Shown one piece after another: positions 1 through 12,661 of a stretch of 64,000 bases of DNA (position 1 is its first letter; the number at the start of each line of letters is the position of its first letter). The notes under the pieces were generated by a model. That model searched no databases. It saw only the letters and a program-made list of their open reading frames with translations, and had not been told where the DNA came from. The translations under genes and the position numbers were made by a program. The stretch is from contig RQOL01000618.1 in NCBI GenBank assembly GCA_013076295.1, forward strand, positions 1,116,001 through 1,180,000. The letters are read 5' to 3'. This DNA comes from Sanderia malayensis (taxonomy: Eukaryota; Cnidaria; Scyphozoa; Semaeostomeae; Pelagiidae).

Positions 1-3000
1 GCAGCTTTTCCAAGAAGTAGCAGTGCATGGTGATGCGTCTGGGGATTCCCCGACGTCCGACAGCATTGAATCACATGGGCAATCTTGAACTTCTCTTGTG
101 GCAGCAAACCTAGAAAATATAAAATAAAATAAATAACAAATACCAGGCTGTGAATACTGTATAAACAGTTGAACCTCAACAAGTAGACTACAATTTAATG
201 CCAAGTCATCAATGTGTGTAACATCTTTGTCTCCCTTGATTTCAACTTGCCATATGTGCATTGTATTTGACCCTAGATAATGCGACCTCTCGCTAACTAG
301 AACAGATTTCTCATTCCATTGTGTGTTCAACATTCAAATGCAGATTGAAGATTGAGCATTCTGCTTGCAAATTAATGATTGCACAATTACAACCTCTTAA
401 AAAGGATTTTATTTGAACAGAGAACCAATCAAAATAAATTCAGTTACCCTTGCTGCCATTCTCTGTGACGTAATCAAGACATCGTTGCAAGGAGCTGAGC
501 AAAAGCTGCTTCATGTATTCCACTGTTGATTGACTGGCGGTGGCAATGTCCAAGCAACTGAGTGAAAAAGAGGCAAATCAAACAGGACACCAAGAGGCAA
601 CGTAACAGCAATCAATACATGTGCATATACAACTAAAGTGACACAGATCTTACAGTCACAAAGTTGGATATCGATACAACGACTAGAGTTCAAATAAAAC
701 TTTTAAATTTTGAACATTTTTCAATCTGCCTTAATATAGACCTGCTTAGTGTAAGCACCAGGTAGAAAACACTCGATAAATTAAACATTCGTTACTCAAA
801 CACAACTCGAATATCGTATCGATACACCATTATTCAAATGCACAGGCATTGATTATTAAGAGATGCTTTATAAATAACAATACATGGATATAGAAATATA
901 TCTCACCATGAAAGCATGTCGAAGAGAGATACAACGAATTTCTCCAGATTTTCAGTGTTTGTTTTTTGCTGCAAGACTTCCAATAAAATCATCATTCGAT
1001 TCCACGAAGGTGAATCAGCTAACTCTGCTTCCTCGTGTTTTATCTTTGATTTTGTCATTCTATAGAAAGAAGGAACAAAAATTAATGCAAAAAACATCTA
1101 CAGACAACAATATCATTACAAAGCTACAAAAAATGCACTGCAATTAACAATAGTAAGTCCTGCCTATTGTAAGGAAAACCAAGAGAACATATGCCATGAA
1201 AACCTTAGAGCAAAATGGCCTTGTTGCCGATACAATAGCCATAGATAAAAAATATCTAAACAACTAAAAATAACTAAAACTAAACAACTAAACACAACTA
1301 AAACTAAACAACTAAACACAACCAAAACTCATTGCAAGCTTCTGTTACCTTCTAGATCTTTTGGCTTTCTTCGGATTATTCTCTTCAAGCGATTCTTTAA
1401 AATGGAAGATTTGCCTTGCTACATCTTCGGGGCAGACTGGCAGCTATAGAAAACAAAACAATATTAAACGATATACAGTTACAACAACATACAGCCGATT
1501 CTCGATACGTCAGCTACCATTTTAACTGAATTCCTCAACATGTTTAATATCTTTTTTGTCTCCATTGATTTTGGCTTGCCATATGCATGCCTTAACCCTC
1601 CATAACTCGAGCTCTCGTCAACAACAAAAACTTTTCATTCCCATGGGTGTTCGAATTATTGAGGCTCAACTCGCTCAAAACTCGCTCAAAACTCGCTCAC
1701 CCTCAAACGAGCGAGCAAAACGAGTGAGGCACAGGGACGCAATGTAGTAAGTCTAGCTCAATTGTATACATTTCCCGCGGATCTGTGACAAACATCTAGT
1801 CGATGAGAACATGCTTCAAAATCAGCAGAATTATTGTACTCACCTCTACGAGTTTTTGCCTGATTGCCTTTGATACTTCTAAACTGCCAGTTGTGACTGT
1901 CGAAAACAAAATGGTGTCGAAAACTTCGCTTTGCGTCGTTGCTGATAACATGGCAGCATAAAAAGAACATGTTACCTAGAACAAAGACAAGAAATATAAA
2001 ACACACCTAAAAAATTGTCCGCTCGTGATATTATTTACTTCTTTAGCTGAGCATAGGTTAAAGATAAATAAATGTTTGTTGCTTGTTCAAAATAAATAAA
2101 ACAAACTATTGATAACAATAACAATAACAATAACAATAACAGTAACAATAACAATAACAATAACAATAACAATAACAATAACAATAACAATAACAATAAC
2201 AATAACAATAACAATAACAATAACAATAACAATAACAATAACAATAACAATAACAATAACAATAACAATAACAATAACAATAACAATAACAATAACAATA
2301 ACAATAACAATAACAATAACAATAACAATAATCCACCATCAGCAAAACGGTGCTTGGAAATTTAAGCATTGACATGGCACAAAAGACAACATTACTTGGT
2401 ACAGCACATGTCCTAAGAAAAGTCCTGTCCGTGTAGGTGTCGCTATCCTTGTGTCAGTGCCTTGCGGATGTGACATTCTCTCAGTGTTCTCCAGGGACAC
2501 CCAAAGAAAGGGAAAACGGAAAGTATCAAAACATGAATGTTAAAGTTTACTTACTTGTTCCAGAGCAATTTCCTGCACAGTTAACTTCGAGTCATTACAA
2601 ACATTTCCAAGCTCTAGAGCTGTCTTGAACAGCTTCAGTGATGAGGGGAACTTTTGAAAAATATCCACAGTCGATGGCGTGAATTTTTTCAGCAACATCT
2701 TTAATAAGAAGAAATTTCCCAGCTGCAAACCTAAAAATTGTGAAACAAAGTAAGGTTTATTCAATGTCAATCTCAAAGACATTGGTAACATAAAACAACA
2801 AAGCAAAAAAGCTTTACGTTTGAAGTCAACACTGAAAGTGTTACACGTACAATAATGCACCAAAGTCCTCAAGACACTTGTAAAAATGCAAATAAAAGCT
2901 ATCAACCAGTAAACTTATTTTTAGAGGGCTTAATCCAGCACCCACTCCCCATAAAACAATGTTCTTCTCCCAATCAGGCTCTGTGAGCATCGTGCAAAAG

Positions 3001-6000
3001 AGTTTTGTCGATAACAGAGACGGGGGAATTGTTCAGGGGAAGAGGCCGATGAAGAGTAGGCACACAATTTGGGAAAGTCGCAAGGACTGTTGTTGCCTAT
3101 CATACACGGTTCCAAGAGGAAAACAATGCATGATAAATGATCAATGCAGATTACCCGACGTCTGAGCAGTCTGTATATTCTCTTCAAGTACAGGCAGAAG
3201 ATGCACAAGAAAATCCTAAAAGAAAAGAGCAAATGTTAAATATCGTAAGAAGAAACGATACAGTACTCTGTTTATTTTTTCTTTCCATGGCATTATAAGT
3301 ATTTTATGAATATTTACTATAAATTGTTATCGAATGAGGATAATTTCTGGTAAAATAACCAGTACATCAGACACAACGTACTTGGAATACAACAGAGCTT
3401 GTAATGCTGCAGATACCAAGTTGAACATGTATCTCAGGACTTGACAGGGATGCTGCAAAATATTTCGTAAGAAATATAAGGTTCTCCAGATGCATTGGCT
3501 CCAGCATTTCACGATCTGAAGATGTGCTTGATAACGGCTTGAATAATTTCTCCAGCACGCTGTAAAAACACGAACGACTTATCAACAACAGATAAGCTGA
3601 GTTAACTAAAAATTAAACACCACGTTAATTCACTAACTGAATAGATGGAACCTTGATCAATCGCTTGATGCTTAAGTCGAATTCATTGATGCGTCGAATG
3701 GATATATCTCATATGTTCCCTAATTTAGTATTCTTTGTGGATGCAAAGATATCGACTCTTGATAACTTAAAACCCAGAGAACAAGAGTTGAACATCGACC
3801 AATAGAGCACCCAGGGTCATCAGAATGTCAATCGGATTAGCAAGTGTGGGTTATTGAGGATCGAAATTAAAACACACATAAGGCAAATCAAAATCAAAGG
3901 GAACAGAAACGCTTGACAAATTTAAGAATTCGACTTGAATCGTAGTTGAAAAATCGAGGTTTAGGCCGAAAATAAATGTCTCATTTCCCAAAGTGTTCGA
4001 CCGACCTGACGAGCTTCAAATGCATTCATTTCATTAAGAAACTCACCTGAGAACACGACTTCTATCTTCCACAATCTCCATATCGTTGCTGACAATGAAG
4101 CCAATCAAATACTTGAGCCCAGTGTCGATATTTCCATCACTTGTGACGTCATTCAGTGCTTGAATGCATCCCATGGCTGCTTCTCTGATCACTCTCAGTG
4201 GATGATGAAGAAGCGTCAGTAATATTGGCAAAGCTAGGAGGAACAAAAAGGTGACATATTACAGGTCAGCATAAAACAACAAAATAGTTTATTGCATTAC
4301 TATATGGTATGGTATATGGTATTACTATAAACAGCGTGATTCTAAAATAGCAAGCATTGATAGAAAACAAAAGCATTTGATAATGTGGAGAGCTCGTAAG
4401 ATTGTATACGGGGAAGTTCGCTACTACATTGCTATATTCTCTATGTTTAAACTCCAGTGCGGTTAGAAAATAGACAAACATGTACACACCCTGTGATTCG
4501 AACTTCACTGTCTCTTCTGCACTTTTGTTCAGGGTTTCCAGACAGACTTTGAAAATATGGAGGGCACAGACCTGAACTTCGACCTGGGCAAAGCACGTGT
4601 GCTCATGGCTCAACCAATCAAATCTCTTTCCATCACTGAATACAGATCGTAGGAAATCTAGCAGAATTTTAGGCGTTCCAAAATTCAGCTGAAATCCAAA
4701 GTAGACTAATTTGAAAACCAATGAAATTGTACCAATTAAGCTAAGGAGCAGCAAAAAAGCTTGAAGGAGCAACATTTTAAAGATACTAAAAAATGGACAC
4801 AAAGAGTACTGCAGCCAAATATTTGAATTATACCTTCAAGAAATCCTGCAAAAGCTTTCTGAAAACACTGACATACGGTCTGCCATTGGGCTGTCGGCCA
4901 CTACCAGTTGCCAAAACTTCGAATATAAACAGCTGTAATTGCATCTTCGTTGTCGCAAGGTCTGCAAAAAAAACAAACAAATAATTAGGTTAAAATGGAA
5001 TTATGAACAAAAAGCTTTCTTTCTACAACAGAAATCAGCATACATAATGCTACAATAATAAACAGCACACTTTTGAATAAAAAATACGAGCTGTATTATC
5101 TCAGATCTCGAAAAACCTCCACCATCAGCTCACTAACTAAACCTTTTTTGTCAACAATTGAAATTTGATAAGTAATGATAAAATAAATAAACATGACATA
5201 CTCTTATAAAATAAATACAATTTGCATTATCTCAGACAGAAAGTGTTTACTGCAATAAATTTTTCTCAACACGATCACAAATCGAGAAACAGAAAAATTA
5301 CCTTCATCCATGCACTCGTCAACTTTTGGCAAAAGATTTAAAATCTCCTTGATGAACAGGCAAAACATGTTGATTTTCGCAAATTTGTTCTTGTCTTTGT
5401 GAGAATCGAGCTGCTTTGAGAAGGCAAGCTTCGAGCAGTCCATAAAAACGTCTTCGTCCTTTCTATCATGCAATAACGTCTACAAGAAACGATTCGAAAT
5501 GTTAAAAGAACACTTCGCGACAACAACAAGGCATTTCAGATGTACGTGAACAAATAATAATCATTAAATGTTATCATTTAAACAATTTTTACAAACGTAC
5601 CTGCGTGTGCCTCGCCTTTCCCTCCATTTTCGTCAAAAACTCGACAGTGCTGCGTACAATCTTTTGGGATTTGACGACAGCGGAAACGAGGTCCAAACTC
5701 GGTAGTTTTTCCAGCAGCTTGAAAAGGAGGCTGAACAAGAATGATCTGAAGGGATGCCAAACAGGAAGGGTCTGGGCAAATATCAGCGAAGCGTCAATCT
5801 AATACAAAGATAAATAAACAAAATATCACAAAATTTATTATAGATACAATTGATACAAGATCAATATCTTCCAGTTAACGCTGTTACATTCAATTTACCA
5901 CAAGCAAAAAGTAAACCATCTTACTATTTCCATTCTGTTTTCATTATGATGAAGAATTTCTGAGATATTCTCAAGAACAAGGAGTTGAAACTCGTGAGCG

Positions 6001-9000
6001 TGAGTGCTCTTTTCAGCCAATTTGGAAATATCTACAAATGAAAACAACATGCACACGGTAACAATAGCAATTAAAGTGGATACCAGTACGTCTGACAGTC
6101 TACTTCTGCCATCAGAGCATTTAACATGAAATTTTTACTAATGGGGCAAATCTTTCGAAAGACCAAAACCTCGTGTTTCTAGAGCTTTTCAATTCGCTTG
6201 CAAAACATTTATCATTGATGCATGTAAAACATACTATAGAATCAAACATGCCTAAACTACTAGGGGAATTTTCTCTTCCTTATATGGAGCGTTGGACCAA
6301 AGGGGAAATTGCCCCGTAAATACAACGTTATAAAGCACTCTACACTTGGTGAGCAAAAGTATTGCACCACCGGATAAAAAATGGCGTCTAGAAGTGGCCC
6401 TAGGCCTGAGCAAGAAAATTTACATAACAATATAAAACAACCAAATGGGTTTCAATAGCAAATTTCTTTGGCATAAATATACTCCAAATTTCATAAATTT
6501 TCAAACAAAAACATAATTTAAACTATATCATATTGTTTTATAATAATATTAAAAGAAAACTGCGAAGAAGTCCCTTAAAAAATGTTCACAAAAATTTATC
6601 GAAGTTGAGTAATTAAAACGCGAATAATTATAATTTCTTTTACTCAAAGCCACGCAAATTCTCTCTCATTTAAAAGAGAATGTTTTCAAATTTTGAAAAA
6701 TGTAAAAGTTTTTCATGTAACTGTCTTGACCTTTTAGATTTCAAGGTTTTAAGTCTTTGTTTAGCATTTTCGGAATGTGATTTGACAAATCCGATTTTTC
6801 CATAATTTTTTTTTCAGAGTAAAAAAAAGAAGGTTAAATGCCATAAGAAAAATCTGACATGAATATTCCTATAATTTGTTTCAAATACTGCAATTTGATA
6901 TAATTTTTAAAGGCTTAAAATTTTCTAAAGTGAACGAAAATTTTATTTTTCAAAACCCATTGTGAAATCTGAGAAACAAAACATGTGCTTCCCAAGTTGA
7001 AAACAAAGACTTAAAACCTTGAAATCTAAAAGGTCAAGACAGTTACATGAAAAACTTTTACATTTTTCAAAATTTGAAAACATTCTCTTTTAAATGAGAG
7101 AGAATTTGCGTGGCTTTGAGCAAAAGAAATTATAATTATTCGCGTTTTAATTACTCAACTTCGATACATTTTTGTGAAAATTTTTTAAGGGACTTCTTCG
7201 CAGTTTTCTTTTAATATTATTATAAAACAATACAATGATATAGTTTAAATTATGTTTTCGTTTGAAAATTTATGAAATTTGGAGTATATTTATGCTAAGG
7301 AAATTCGCTATTGAAACCCGTTTGGTTGTTTTATATTGTTATGTAAATTTTCTTGCTCAGGCCTAGGGCCACTTCTAGACGCCATTTTTATCCGGTGGTG
7401 CAATACTTTTGCTCACTAAGTGTATATAATATGATTAAAGTAAATACGTACCATATTCCTTGAAAGATTTTCTGATGCCTTCGAAGTACACATGATTATG
7501 AGCAAACTTTGAATCGCGAAACACGGTGTATAGGCTTAATTGCTGTTTGCTTTGAGATGAAGAAGGAATGAAATTGGGCAGTAGTTCGTACAGAAGTGTG
7601 GTAGCTGCATTTATATTAGTACTTGAGCCATCGTTGAAATCGTAATCTTGGAAGATGTCAATAACATGATGCACCAAAGCAGTTCTAAAATACAAAAAAA
7701 TAGTGTTTTAGAGTTTCAGAAGTTTTAGAGGCGCGAGATGGTTGTTCTCCTTGCGGAACAATTATTCGTCAGGTTTTCATTTTCGTTCTCTTTCTGACGT
7801 ACTACTCCGATGAGTGTCAGACGAAAAGCTTTAGTAGTTATTATGTTTCGCTATGTTTCCGATTTTCAAAGCTATTTTGAAGTTCTGTACCGATCAAAGA
7901 TTGTTTTACAGATTTTCCAAACTTTTTTCCAGTAGTAATGTTTCAGGCTACGTTGATAAAATTTAATAAACCGTTCCTTTGTTTACCTATCAGAAAAGGG
8001 TGTGCTTGTAAGTTTCTTGGGCAAACATTCAAGTAAAGTTTCGATGCCGACCATGTGTACTAGTCTGGAACCAATTGTTAAAACTTCTTCAAACACGCTT
8101 CTGTCGTCATCATACAGCCTCTGAATCAAGGCGTTTCTCGTGAAATCGAGGTCTTCATTGTTTCCCTGCTATAAGACAAATAACGGCTTTAAATGCTAAC
8201 AACATTGACTCAATATGTATCCGATGGTTCTTCCTGCGGAAACTTTTGAGAAGGGTATTTAAAATCCTATGACGCGTGGTAAACTCCACAAATTAGGGTC
8301 GTTTTCATCTTCTTTGCTTACATACTTGGCTTAAAAATTCAGTTCATAAATGATATGTATATAGAATTACTACAGGCTACGAAAATTAGCTTGCAATTAA
8401 TAGGACTTCACTGCTGGCATTGCTGCGGGCACTATGTACATTATGTACACTACCAGCATGAACATAATTGCCAATGAATATATAGGTGTGCTAATCAATC
8501 TGAGAAATGAAGGCATGGAAATTTACCTTTAAAAAATGTTATTTAAATATTCAAGTAATTATCAAAGAGATCTTACCTGCAGAGAAATCCTCTTAGCCAA
8601 CTCCTTAACAGCCAGCTTTCGTCTTTCTGCGTGTGGGTGGTTTAGACTTACTGAGAGCAGCATGTGTGTATCTGGCATAATCTGTAAATAATATGAAAAA
8701 AATATGAAGATAACTTAATAACCAACAATGACTATAATTAATTATAATTTAAAATCCAATATTCCTAAAAGATACCGTGTATTTTGTTGACTGTGATTCG
8801 ACCATGACCAATGACTCAATGTACTCCAATTCTGACTTTTTCGTGTGCTTGCCAAGAAATTCTTTCAAAACAGCATCAGTTGCATCTGGATACCTTGAAA
8901 ACAAAGTGAACAGTGAGCCTGGTTGAGTCTTGGTCTGTCAACTGCAACATGAATCCCAGATCCAAAATGTCTCAAAAATATTTAAATATTAATTATTTCT

Positions 9001-10979
9001 CAAACCTTGTTTCGAATATTTTTAGTAGGTTATGAGAGGCAGACATAAGAGGAGGTAGCGTGGTAGACACCTCTCTTAACTTGATGTGGTGTTCAAGGAA
9101 TTGTCTGGCAAGGAAAACATAGTTATATCAGATCGACAGTTAGATTGAGAGATTGAAAAAATCATTATTTCTCAATATTTGATGAATAAAATTCAGGTGA
9201 ATAATTGAATACAATGTAATACAATGCACATACAGTTGACATATGCCATCTTTCTTGAGTTTTGTTAAAGATAGCAAATGTTCAAAATAATGACTGTCCC
9301 AAACATACTGCACAAAAACATGGAGATACAAAAATTGCTTGAGAAAGCAAATGTTCGAGATGGCGAGCAGTTGAAATAGCAGATGCTAACTGTATTATTA
9401 TCTTACTTCATAATGCATTGCGTAGTTGCCATTGCAAGGTTCATATTTTGCAAGCATGTTTTTGCTACCAATTCATAATTAACAGACTGATCATCTGTTC
9501 CGTCTTCTGCTTGAGTGGCAATCAGCACATGGTTGATTAGGGCAGATAGAAAAACAGTTTGAAAATTTGGAATTTTATTATTGTCTGCACACACTAGAAC
9601 ATAATCTAGAGTTTCACGGCTGTGGCATAAACTGTCCAAGGCTCTGAAATCAAACGAGAAAAAAGAATCAAAATGGGCTTTCCTCTTATTTTTAATAGCA
9701 GCCAACTAATTCACAATGAAATTTGTAAAAATACAAAGGCTGCTATTTACTTGGTTGAGAATTTCTTCGTTGTCTGCTTTCTGTACATGTACTCCATTGT
9801 CAATATACCAAATTGGGCTGTTTCACCAGACAGTGACTGTAATTAAGGAAGACATTAATTAATGACCTGCACAGCTCAACCAGTCAGTTATTCAATAAAA
9901 TCAACCCAAAAGCATGTGTTAACAACATGTCAGGTGTCTAGATAGAGTGCTATATAGTAAAACCCCAGTAAGTTGAACCTCCAAGAGACCGATGAATATG
10001 ACTTGAGTTAATGAATGTTCCAGTTATCAAGGGTTAGAAAGTACTGGCAAAGCTTTCAATGGGAATACAACTTAGTTTGATGCAGGTTTAAGTTAACAGT
10101 ATTTTACCATGCGTTTACCTTGCAAATCTGTTCAGTCAATGCCAGAAGAATCTGTTCCTCAAACGTTATCATGAGACTTAGCTTTGACAAGATCATGTAT
10201 GATGATGATTTGAAGTCAGCCACATTTGACTTCAATCCCTTATAAATGAACGGAAGAATTTTTCCAACCCTGTTTTCATTCAGATTCTTTGGCGAATCAA
10301 CTATCCCAAGTAAGACACTGGTGTAAAATGAAATCACAGTCTTAAGTTTTTCTTCAGATCTACCCTTGTTGTGCTGTATAGCTTGTAGCACCATTTCACT
10401 GATGAAGCTCTGAAATGCTACATTGTGAACACAGTGTTGAATGATGGTGGCTTTTGATAGAGGGCTGCTGGCTTTCTGCACAGGAATGAGCCATTGCCAC
10501 TTGTTGTTTTGTTGCTGCTTGAACGACAATATCTGCAATACTCTTGCGAATAAGTTAGTCTCATGATACGGAAAAATGCATGCCATTAGAGAATCTTGAT
10601 TGAACACGTGAATTCTAAACCTCCTGATCAACCACTCGAGAGTTTTCTGTGCAGGTTTGATGAGAAAATACGGTGACAAATAGGCCAGAAATTCTTCCAC
10701 TTTTCTATCCAGCTTGCTGTTGAATTCTCCAGGCTGCTGCGTTCTTTCCAAACTTTTGACGCTGTCAGAAAAGAGGAATTTCTCGAATTTGGCAAAGTCA
10801 GAATCAATGTTTTCAAGTTCTGCGAGCCCCGATAAGCCAATTGAAAATACAGTGTCCAAATCAATGTCAGCAGCATCGCGCGAATCAAACAAAATTGACG
10901 CTCGTTTGCTCTGAACATTCAAGACAGAAAGCTCATCTGGTAGCTGTAAGCTCTTCAGCTGGGATGATAGAGATGTCAT
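1..10979 (-). CDS. HEATR1: HEATR1 / UTP10 (U3 snoRNP, SSU processome), N-terminal part, gene continues past the left edge
   Basis: Large HEAT-repeat protein of the nucleolar small-subunit processome, needed for rRNA transcription and 18S processing. The ATG at 10979 opens an N-terminus close to remembered human HEATR1 (start MTSL; then LSPYFLIKPAQKTLEWLI, NQDSLMACIFPYHET). The exon at the left edge carries QTHHHALLLLG, also typical of HEATR1. Coding exons, 5' to 3' on the minus strand: 10979-10119, 9836-9751, 9643-9407, 9104-9006, 8893-8776, 8681-8577, 8168-7987, 7684-7452, 6031-5925, 5798-5601, 5479-5302, 4961-4834, 4688-4490, 4233-4047, 3559-3382, 3215-3155, 2730-2555, 1975-1844, 1443-1349, 1059-907, 557-448, 109-1. 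All junctions keep phase, giving about 1,300 residues, roughly 60% of the usual 2,100-2,150. An AG acceptor at 11002-11003 suggests a further 5'UTR exon. Introns carry a simple repeat and a foldback transposon. Confidence 0.93.
1715..1755. repeat. Fragment of the short inverted-repeat element also seen at 40581-40676
   Basis: The stretch GAGGCACAGGGACGCAATGT, followed by AGTAAGTCTA, is the reverse complement of one terminus of the 96-bp element at 40581. Only one end is visible here, in a HEATR1 intron, so it is a truncated copy. An adjacent run of CTCAAAACTCG units (1665-1700) is a short local tandem repeat. Confidence 0.5.
2112..2331. repeat. Hexanucleotide microsatellite (AACAAT)n in a HEATR1 intron
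   Basis: About 36 copies of a six-base AACAAT unit, almost uninterrupted (one G substitution near 2142). It lies in the intron between HEATR1 exons 2730-2555 and 1975-1844. It creates meaningless open frames (poly-Leu, Tyr-Cys and Ile-Thr) on both strands. Confidence 0.97.
2940..3100. repeat. Dispersed repeat copy in a HEATR1 intron, related to 28620-28765
   Basis: The stretch AACAATGTTCTTCTCCCAAT, then CTGTGAGCATCGTGCAAAAG and TTTTGTCGATA, matches with substitutions a block near 28650-28710 in an intron of the zinc-finger gene. Related termini (CCCCC next to AACAATG) also occur near 28014 and 28120. Probably a MITE-like family; boundaries are uncertain. Confidence 0.45.
6343..7422. mobile_element. 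1,080-bp foldback MITE, Tc1/mariner-like ends, TA target duplication
   Basis: Two inverted arms of about 420 bp (6343-6763 and 7001-7422), nearly identical by eye, flank a loop of about 240 bp. The outer end reads CACTTGGTGAGCAAAAGTAT on the left and, reversed, CACTTAGTGAGCAAAAGTAT on the right. Both are flanked by TA (6341-6342 and 7423-7424), as in Tc1/mariner-type insertion. No transposase frame is present, so it is non-autonomous. It lies in the HEATR1 intron between exons 7684-7452 and 6031-5925. A transcript through it would form a very long hairpin. Confidence 0.9.
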
Positions 10980-11989
10980 GTTGCAAGATACGGTGTCACT
11001 GCTGTAAATTAAAAACGAATTTCTTCATAAATGACTCTCTGATAATGAATAAAATGCCAGGCAGGCCCGTTCGCAAGTTTCCTTTCCGATTCCGAAAGAG
11101 CACGTGGTGGAATGGAATAGCCTCGCTTTCATTTACAGTCTCTCTCCAATGTTTAGTTTTGTTATTGTTTCAGCGGAATATGGGTAAGTGAGTTAAAGAC
11201 TTATTTGGTATGCAGGTTAAGAGAAGGCAGCTTGAAAACAAGCTGATGTGGATTAATGGTGTATTATATGCTATCTATCAATATATTCATATGTTGTAGT
11301 TTTCATAATTAGGACCTTGTGTGTACGTGCTATGTGTGGACATTTCAACAAATGTTGATTAGTATATCCGTCGCCTTTTCTCCCACCCTTTGTTTCTCAA
11401 TCTTGTCAGCTGAGGTTTAGCTCAAGGTTTAAAAAACCACTTTGATAGAGAAAAAAATTCCAACTTTGAACCTAATTAAACCTTCTGAATGCTGCCATGC
11501 AACCAGTACTTATTATGTTTTGACATAACAGCTTTGACAAACTTCCTTCTCATTCTCCTCGTTGAATGTGGAGCGATTTGAAGCGTAAAATCTCTTCTTT
11601 TTAAAAGAATGACCTCTACTTGTCTGAACAGAAGGGATCAAACGGCGTGAATAAAGACCTCCTTCAAGGCCATTATACCGTGTTTCTTGTTTCTATATAC
11701 ACATAATATTTATGGTGTCGTATGATTTAGGGACACGCGAAATTAAAGAACATTGCAATTACGAAAATTTAGTGACATCAAACTTTAAGCAGCAAGAAAA
11801 CTAAGCTGAAACTTCAATCAAACAAGGCTATATCACATTGCGGAACGGAAATTGTTCACGTTCACGTAACTCTTCGCTGCTGAGGTGAATTGAAGCGATA
11901 TCAAATTATTGACAAACGGAACTTTGCGGAGAGTGATTGTGGAGCACGTTTCTCTCTGGTCATTGTGTTGTCAAGGAAATTTTTCCACT
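10980..11989. other. Divergent spacer between HEATR1 (-) and the Tctex1 gene (+)
   Basis: About 1 kb separates the two start codons, so promoter elements are probably shared or adjacent. On the minus strand an AG acceptor at 11002-11003 precedes the HEATR1 ATG, implying an upstream non-coding exon. On the plus strand a good donor (GGTAAGTG) at 11183/11184 could end a 5'UTR exon of the Tctex1 gene. No conserved ORF and no clear TATA box were seen. Confidence 0.4.
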
Positions 11990-12661
11990 ATGGAAACAGA
12001 AACATTATCGCAAAGTGTTCAGCAAAGGTCAGACGTTGCTGAATGGGCATCACAGACCGGCGGTGGAAAGACGGTTCCTGCTTCAACGTCGACAGCCAAC
12101 AAGAAACAATCAACCGTCAAAGCTCCGACACGCAAACTTTCGCATTTTATGAATGTTGGAGCGGACGCATTCAAGGACATCTCGCACCATCGAAGGCTCA
12201 GCACAAACAAGCGACCATCTCGTGAACTGAACATGAACTGGAGCGGCTTGATCGACGAGAAGATCAACAACAATAGACTTGGCCATCAACAGAACCGTTT
12301 TCAGCCTAAAATGGAGAATACGTACAAGTTGGAGCCTGAGCACACGTTTCCATACTGTGATGTGCAAAAGGTAATATCAGACACACTACAGCGACATTTA
12401 ACAGGCAGTAAATACGAGCCGATGGCGTCGGCACACCAAGCCAAGATCATTTCTGATGACATCAAGTCGAAAGTCAAGGCAATGAATGTGGACCGATACC
12501 GGATCATATGTCTCGTGCACATCGGTAGCAACAACGGACAGCAGTTGAAGATTGCAAGCCGATCCTTGTGGAACCCCAGTGTGGACTCATTTGCCAGTGC
12601 TGACTTTAAGTCGAACGAATTTTTCGCTGTTGCAACAGTGTACGGTGTTTACTTCGAGTAA
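11990..12661 (+). CDS. Tctex1-domain protein, dynein light chain Tctex-type (TCTEX1D/DYNLT5-like), intronless
   Basis: The 223-aa protein has a disordered Ser/Thr-rich N-terminal half and a C-terminal Tctex1 domain (about residues 118-223). Features of the fold that can be seen: KYEPMASAHQAKIISDDIK (first helices), YRIICLVHIGS (the family's YKIIV.VHIG strand), SRSLWNPSVDSFAS and the terminal AVATVYGVYFE. These light chains bind dynein intermediate chain; the TCTEX1D branch is mostly ciliary or axonemal. Start: the frame is open upstream to 11909, but only the ATG at 11990 is a methionine codon (METETL). It has no introns, unlike its neighbours, so it may be a retrocopy or have lost its introns. 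The exact orthologue within the TCTEX1D group is not settled. Confidence 0.85.
   Translation: METETLSQSVQQRSDVAEWASQTGGGKTVPASTSTANKKQSTVKAPTRKLSHFMNVGADAFKDISHHRRLSTNKRPSRELNMNWSGLIDEKINNNRLGHQQNRFQPKMENTYKLEPEHTFPYCDVQKVISDTLQRHLTGSKYEPMASAHQAKIISDDIKSKVKAMNVDRYRIICLVHIGSNNGQQLKIASRSLWNPSVDSFASADFKSNEFFAVATVYGVYFE

Noticed and set aside
2035..2375. Poly-leucine, Tyr-Cys and Ile-Thr open frames on both strands
   Set aside because: They are translations of the AACAAT hexamer repeat inside a HEATR1 intron.
4266..4802. A 178-aa minus-strand frame with hydrophobic ends
   Set aside because: Only its middle (4490-4688) is a HEATR1 exon; the flanks are intron read-through past a good acceptor and donor.
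11909..11989. N-terminal extension of the Tctex1 protein
   Set aside because: The extension begins at TTG, not ATG; the first methionine codon is at 11990.
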